From the NCBI RefSeq assembly GCF_002849595.1, contig NZ_NRQR01000015.1:1-64000 (forward strand): a stretch of DNA of 64,000 nucleotides, in the 5' to 3' direction. The notes beneath the pieces were generated by a model. The model searched no databases. It worked only from the letters and a program-made list of their open reading frames with translations, and was not told where the DNA came from. This DNA comes from Luteimonas rhizosphaerae (GTDB lineage: Bacteria; Pseudomonadota; Gammaproteobacteria; Xanthomonadales; Xanthomonadaceae). Every line of letters starts with the position of its first letter. Within the stretch, counting starts at the first letter, position 1. This document shows, in pieces, positions 61,330 to 64,000 of the stretch. Made by a program: the position numbers and the translations under genes.

Positions 61330-61782
61330 TCAGACGATCGGAGGGCGCAACAGCGGGAGCTGCGGCGCGGCGGCGAGACCGCTGCCGGTGCCCGGCACCA
61401 GGGCCGCATGGCGCACGGCCAGCGCGAACGGCACGGCGATCACGACCAGCGCATGGCAGTGCTGCAGGCAGGCGTCGAGACAGATCTGCGCGCAGTCGTC
61501 GCCGTGCCCGGCGTGCTCGGCCGGCGTGGCGGTCGTGGACGATGCGGGATGCGATGCGTGCGGGTCGGCGACCACGGCTGCGCCGGCCTCCGCGTCGTGG
61601 CAATCGGGCACCGGCGCCGGCATCGCAGCCTGCGACACCGCGTGCGCGGACTCGACGCCCAGCACCGCGACACGCGCGGACGCGCTGGCGGCGCCGATGC
61701 CGTTGGCCAGCAGCACCAGGCACAGCAGCACACGCAGCAACGCGGCGCGGCAGGTTCGGCGGAGGGCGGGGCGTCGGCTCAC
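61330..61782 (-). CDS. copL: CopL-like metal-binding regulatory protein
   Basis: 150-aa protein with an N-terminal hydrophobic segment (LLRVLLCLVLLANGIG), a His/Cys-rich centre (CHDAEAG, HASHPASS, HAGHGDDCAQICLDACLQHCHAL) and a tail ending LPLLRPPIV. This composition and its place upstream of copA match CopL of Xanthomonas, which is needed for copper-induced expression of copAB. The start is taken as GTG 61782; its ribosome binding site is weak. copA begins about 118 bases after its stop. Confidence 0.82.
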   Translation of the reverse strand: MSRRPALRRTCRAALLRVLLCLVLLANGIGAASASARVAVLGVESAHAVSQAAMPAPVPDCHDAEAGAAVVADPHASHPASSTTATPAEHAGHGDDCAQICLDACLQHCHALVVIAVPFALAVRHAALVPGTGSGLAAAPQLPLLRPPIV

Positions 61783-61799
61783 CGCGACAGGATACCGCC

Positions 61800-61825
61800 G
61801 TGTCGCGTGGCGCGTGTCGCGACAC
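61800..61825 (-). promoter_or_regulatory. Repeated GTGTCGCG and palindrome upstream of copL
   Basis: GTGTCGCG occurs at 61800-61807 and again at 61814-61821, where it is part of the perfect palindrome GTGTCGCGACAC (61814-61825). The position, 18-43 bases before the copL start, suits a metal-responsive operator. The sequence is unlike the CueR or CopR sites I know, so the role is open. Confidence 0.35.
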
Positions 61826-61905
61826 GGCGCGGGCCGCGTTCACGCGCAACAAGTTCCGCGATCCGCGTAGCGAAGCCGGCCTGCGTGGCATTGGTGGCGG
61901 CCGGA

Positions 61906-62140
61906 TCGCGCGCAGGCGCGCGCCTACAACAGGCAGGAGCACACCGACGGCTGGACGCCCGACCCGTTCCTGCAGGAACGCCTGCGCGCGCGACGCGGTT
62001 GCGTCACCTCTCGATGGCCCACATGCGCGCGCCTGCAAAGCGGGCGCGCATCGGCCTGCGTCGTGCCGGCCCCGCCCTTGCAGCGCCTGCGCGCCAGCGC
62101 ATTGCGTACTGCCCGGGTCGCGCGCAAGCGCGCGCCTCCA
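61906..62140. repeat. REP-like palindromic repeat cluster
   Basis: Two near-identical 23-base units lie at 61906-61928 and 62118-62140. They share TCGCGCGCARGCGCGCGCC and differ at two positions. A degenerate inverted copy lies near 61974-61992 and further GCGCGC palindromes near 62022-62050. This is the style of the many small intergenic palindromes (REP/BIME-like) in Lysobacter and Stenotrophomonas genomes. Confidence 0.65.
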
Positions 62141-62410
62141 GGACGCGGGCACACGAACCGGGTGTCAGGGATACCCGCCCCAGCGCGTCGTCCGTGGGCG
62201 CGTGGTCGCGTCGGAAATGCGGACGCGACGGGCCACGGCATGGGCAGCCGGCCCACGCCATCGAGGCGCCCCTATCGGTCACCGCCTGCGCGATCCGGTT
62301 GCGCGCCGCATTGCCGATGCAAGGCGCCATCCGGCAACGCCGGAAGCCTCTCGGGGCAACGCCGGCACCGCCACGACGTCCACCGTGATGCCGGCCACAG
62401 ACGCGTCAAG

Positions 62411-62426
62411 CTGGGGTTGACCCCAG
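62411..62426. promoter_or_regulatory. Palindrome overlapping a -35-like TTGACC before the TonB receptor
   Basis: CTGGGGT-TG-ACCCCAG, perfect 7-bp arms. It overlaps TTGACC (62417-62422). A weak -10 (AAGGAT, 62440-62445) lies 17 bases downstream. This is the geometry of a repressor or activator site at the receptor promoter, about 90 bases before its start. Confidence 0.4.
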
Positions 62427-62512
62427 GTGTCGGCAGGTTAAGGATTCGTTACAACGTCATGACCGGTGGCTCAGGGGCACCGGTCTTTCCCGTCCCTGCC
62501 GGAGCCGTTGCC

Positions 62513-64000
62513 ATGACCCCACTGTCGCGCCACCGCCTGACCACTGCTGTCCAGCTGTCCCTGCTGCTCTGCACGCCCGTGCTGGCCAGCGCCCAGACGC
62601 CGTCCCCCGAACCCGAAGCCCGCACGCTCGACACCGTCAGCGTGACCGGCACGCGCATCCGCAAGGCCGAACTCGAGACCGCCGTTCCCGTGCAGGTGCT
62701 CACGCGCGAGGACATCGACCGCAGCGGCTTCACCTCGGTTGCCGACATCGTCCAGAACCTCACCGCCAGCGGCGCGGCGCTCAACACCAAGTTCAATTCC
62801 AGCGGCAACTTCGGCGCACCGCCGGACGGCGGCGGCGTCGGCGCCGGCGCGGCGACGGTCGACCTGCGCCATCTCGGTCCCAAGCGCGTGCTGGTGCTCG
62901 TCGACGGCATCCGCTGGGTCAACGAATCCTCGGCCTCCGGCGTCGGCGCCGCGGTGGATCTCAACACGATCCCGCTGGCGCTGATCGAACGCATCGAAGT
63001 GCTGGAGGACGGCGCCTCGTCGATCTACGGCTCCGACGCGATCGCCGGCGTCGTCAACATCATCACCCGGCGCGATGCCGAAGGCGGCAGCCTCGACCTG
63101 CACTACGGCGAGTACGACGATCTCGGCGGCGCGACCTGGGGCGCGGACCTCGGCTGGGGCGGCAGCAGCGAACGCGCGCAGTGGTTCCTCGGCGCGTCGT
63201 ACTACAAGCAGGACGAGATCGCCTCGTCGGAATTCGCCAATGCCAGCGTGCCGGTGCCCGGCACCGGCCTCGCGAACGGCAGCTCGGCGACGCCGGCCGG
63301 CCGTTTCATCTTCCAGGATCCCAACACCGGCGAGGTGCTCGACATCACGCCGAATGCGGGCGCGACGTCGCCGGTCTACGACCCGACCCAGACCGGCTGC
63401 GACCGCACCGACGACTTCCATTGCTTCGGTACCGCGGACCGCTACAACTTCGCGCCGAACAACCTGCTGCTGACGCCGTCGGAGCGCAAGTCGGTGTTCG
63501 GCCAGGTGCGTTTCGAGTTCACGCCGCAGATCTCCGGTTACACCCGTCTGCTCTACAACGAGCGCAATTCCGCGAACCAGGCCGCGCCCGAGCCGTTCTT
63601 CCTCGGCACCGACGCCGGCGTCTACAACCCGTTCGCGGAGAGCACGCTGGTGATATCGGCGCTGAATCCGTTCAACCCCTTCGGCTTCGACCTGACCACG
63701 GTCGGCGACGACGCCAACCTGTTCCTGATCGGCCGCCGCCCGGTCGAAGGCGGCCCGCGCCGCTACACCCAGGACGTGAAGACCTGGTACGCCGCCGGCG
63801 GACTCGAAGGCATGTTCGCCGTCGGCGACCGCACCTGGAACTGGGACCTCAACCTGATGCGCAGCGAGAGCCGCGCCGAGCAGACCAACACCGGCAGCTA
63901 CAACGTGCGCCGCATCAACGAGGCGCTCGGCGATCCTGCGGTCTGCGCGACCATCGCCGGCTGCACGCCGCTGAACCTGTTCGGCGGGCCGGGCACGATC
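62513..64000 (+). CDS. TonB-dependent receptor (3' end beyond window)
   Basis: The first 496 codons of an outer-membrane receptor, open to the last base. GGAG (62501-62504) lies 8 bases before the ATG. The signal peptide ends ...PVLASAQ. A TonB-box-like stretch ([20 protein letters not shown]) is followed by the plug domain: [75 protein letters not shown]. The barrel follows with DxxHCFG-type Cys pairs ([21 protein letters not shown]) that could form loop disulfides. The ligand is unknown. It is the xanthomonad type with [16 protein letters not shown] in the plug, common for peptide or carbohydrate receptors. It is divergent from copL. Confidence 0.94.
   Translation, partial: MTPLSRHRLTTAVQLSLLLCTPVLASAQTPSPEPEARTLDTVSVTGTRIRKAELETAVPVQVLTREDIDRSGFTSVADIVQNLTASGAALNTKFNSSGNFGAPPDGGGVGAGAATVDLRHLGPKRVLVLVDGIRWVNESSASGVGAAVDLNTIPLALIERIEVLEDGASSIYGSDAIAGVVNIITRRDAEGGSLDLHYGEYDDLGGATWGADLGWGGSSERAQWFLGASYYKQDEIASSEFANASVPVPGTGLANGSSATPAGRFIFQDPNTGEVLDITPNAGATSPVYDPTQTGCDRTDDFHCFGTADRYNFAPNNLLLTPSERKSVFGQVRFEFTPQISGYTRLLYNERNSANQAAPEPFFLGTDAGVYNPFAESTLVISALNPFNPFGFDLTTVGDDANLFLIGRRPVEGGPRRYTQDVKTWYAAGGLEGMFAVGDRTWNWDLNLMRSESRAEQTNTGSYNVRRINEALGDPAVCATIAGCTPLNLFGGPGTI

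Larger units (their letters stand above)
61783..62512. other. Gene-free region with REP-like palindromes and candidate promoters
   Basis: 730 bases between the divergent copL and TonB-receptor genes. Contents: a 12-base palindrome and repeated GTGTCGCG next to copL, a cluster of GCGCGC palindromes from 61906 to about 62140, and a palindrome near the receptor promoter. Open frames here are Arg/Pro-rich with no domain and are judged non-coding. Confidence 0.7.

Noticed and set aside
61906..62140. CRISPR array from the repeated 23-base units
   Set aside because: Only two clear units about 190 bases apart, irregular spacing and no cas genes; they fit REP-type palindromes.

Overview
The window is GC-rich DNA (roughly 70 % G+C by eye) with tight, mostly operonic coding. 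It looks like a chromosomal segment of a Lysobacteraceae/Xanthomonadales gammaproteobacterium close to Luteimonas, Lysobacter or Stenotrophomonas. The signs are a copLAB copper operon, a TonB-receptor/GlcNAc utilisation locus of xanthomonad type, a DUF1820 protein, an L1-type metallo-beta-lactamase and typical xanthomonad cytochrome oxidase gene order. No rRNA, tRNA, phage, insertion sequence or CRISPR array was seen. The placement is inferred from protein resemblance only.

Layout. 1-7 kb: the end of an EnvC-like murein hydrolase activator, an exported S41 protease, a leftward rhomboid-DUF1820-crcB group, a FadL porin with a clear terminator, a small secreted Cys-rich protein and an AEC transporter. 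7-10 kb: bifunctional proline dehydrogenase putA, whose 3' end is broken by a short deletion. 10.4-18.6 kb: the aa3-type cytochrome oxidase set (coxB, coxA, a 47-aa membrane protein, cox11, coxC, then surf1, a SCO-like protein, ctaA, ctaB). 18.6-25.2 kb: leftward genes including a 31-aa lysine-rich microprotein, an SBF transporter, a lipoprotein and the rpsU-yqeY-GNAT-yihY-dnaG group, which has no rpoD. 25.4-32.5 kb: tsaD, folB, a frameshifted YbdG-type MscS gene, folK, a pteridine-reductase-like SDR and a MidA-type methyltransferase. 32.6-46.1 kb: a GlcNAc/chitooligosaccharide locus with a divergent centre. Glucokinase, TonB receptor and GH20 hexosaminidase run left; transporter nagP, a LacI regulator, nagB-II, nagA, nagX and, further on, the amino-sugar kinase amgK run right. 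46-51.7 kb: VOC and DUF72 proteins, a B3 metallo-beta-lactamase divergent from an AmpR-like LysR regulator, cca, and a CNNM/CBS protein. 51.7-57.8 kb: a soluble lytic transglycosylase, an M20 amidohydrolase divergent from an aldehyde dehydrogenase, and a TauE/SafE permease. 58-61.8 kb: copLAB. 61.8-62.5 kb: a gene-free stretch with REP-like palindromes. It is followed by the first 496 codons of a TonB receptor that runs off the window.

Functional threads. The GlcNAc locus imports and hydrolyses GlcNAc oligomers, phosphorylates and deacetylates the sugar and returns fructose-6-phosphate. AmgK, the lytic transglycosylase, the EnvC-like factor and the AmpR/L1 pair all touch peptidoglycan turnover, so amino-sugar recycling and an inducible carbapenemase lie within about 10 kb of each other. 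The oddest signal is a set of short internal deletions of about 40-44 bp in putA, the MscS gene and the TauE gene, with a weaker case in the GH20 gene. Each removes a conserved segment. They are either real lesions or a repeated assembly error, and raw reads should decide.
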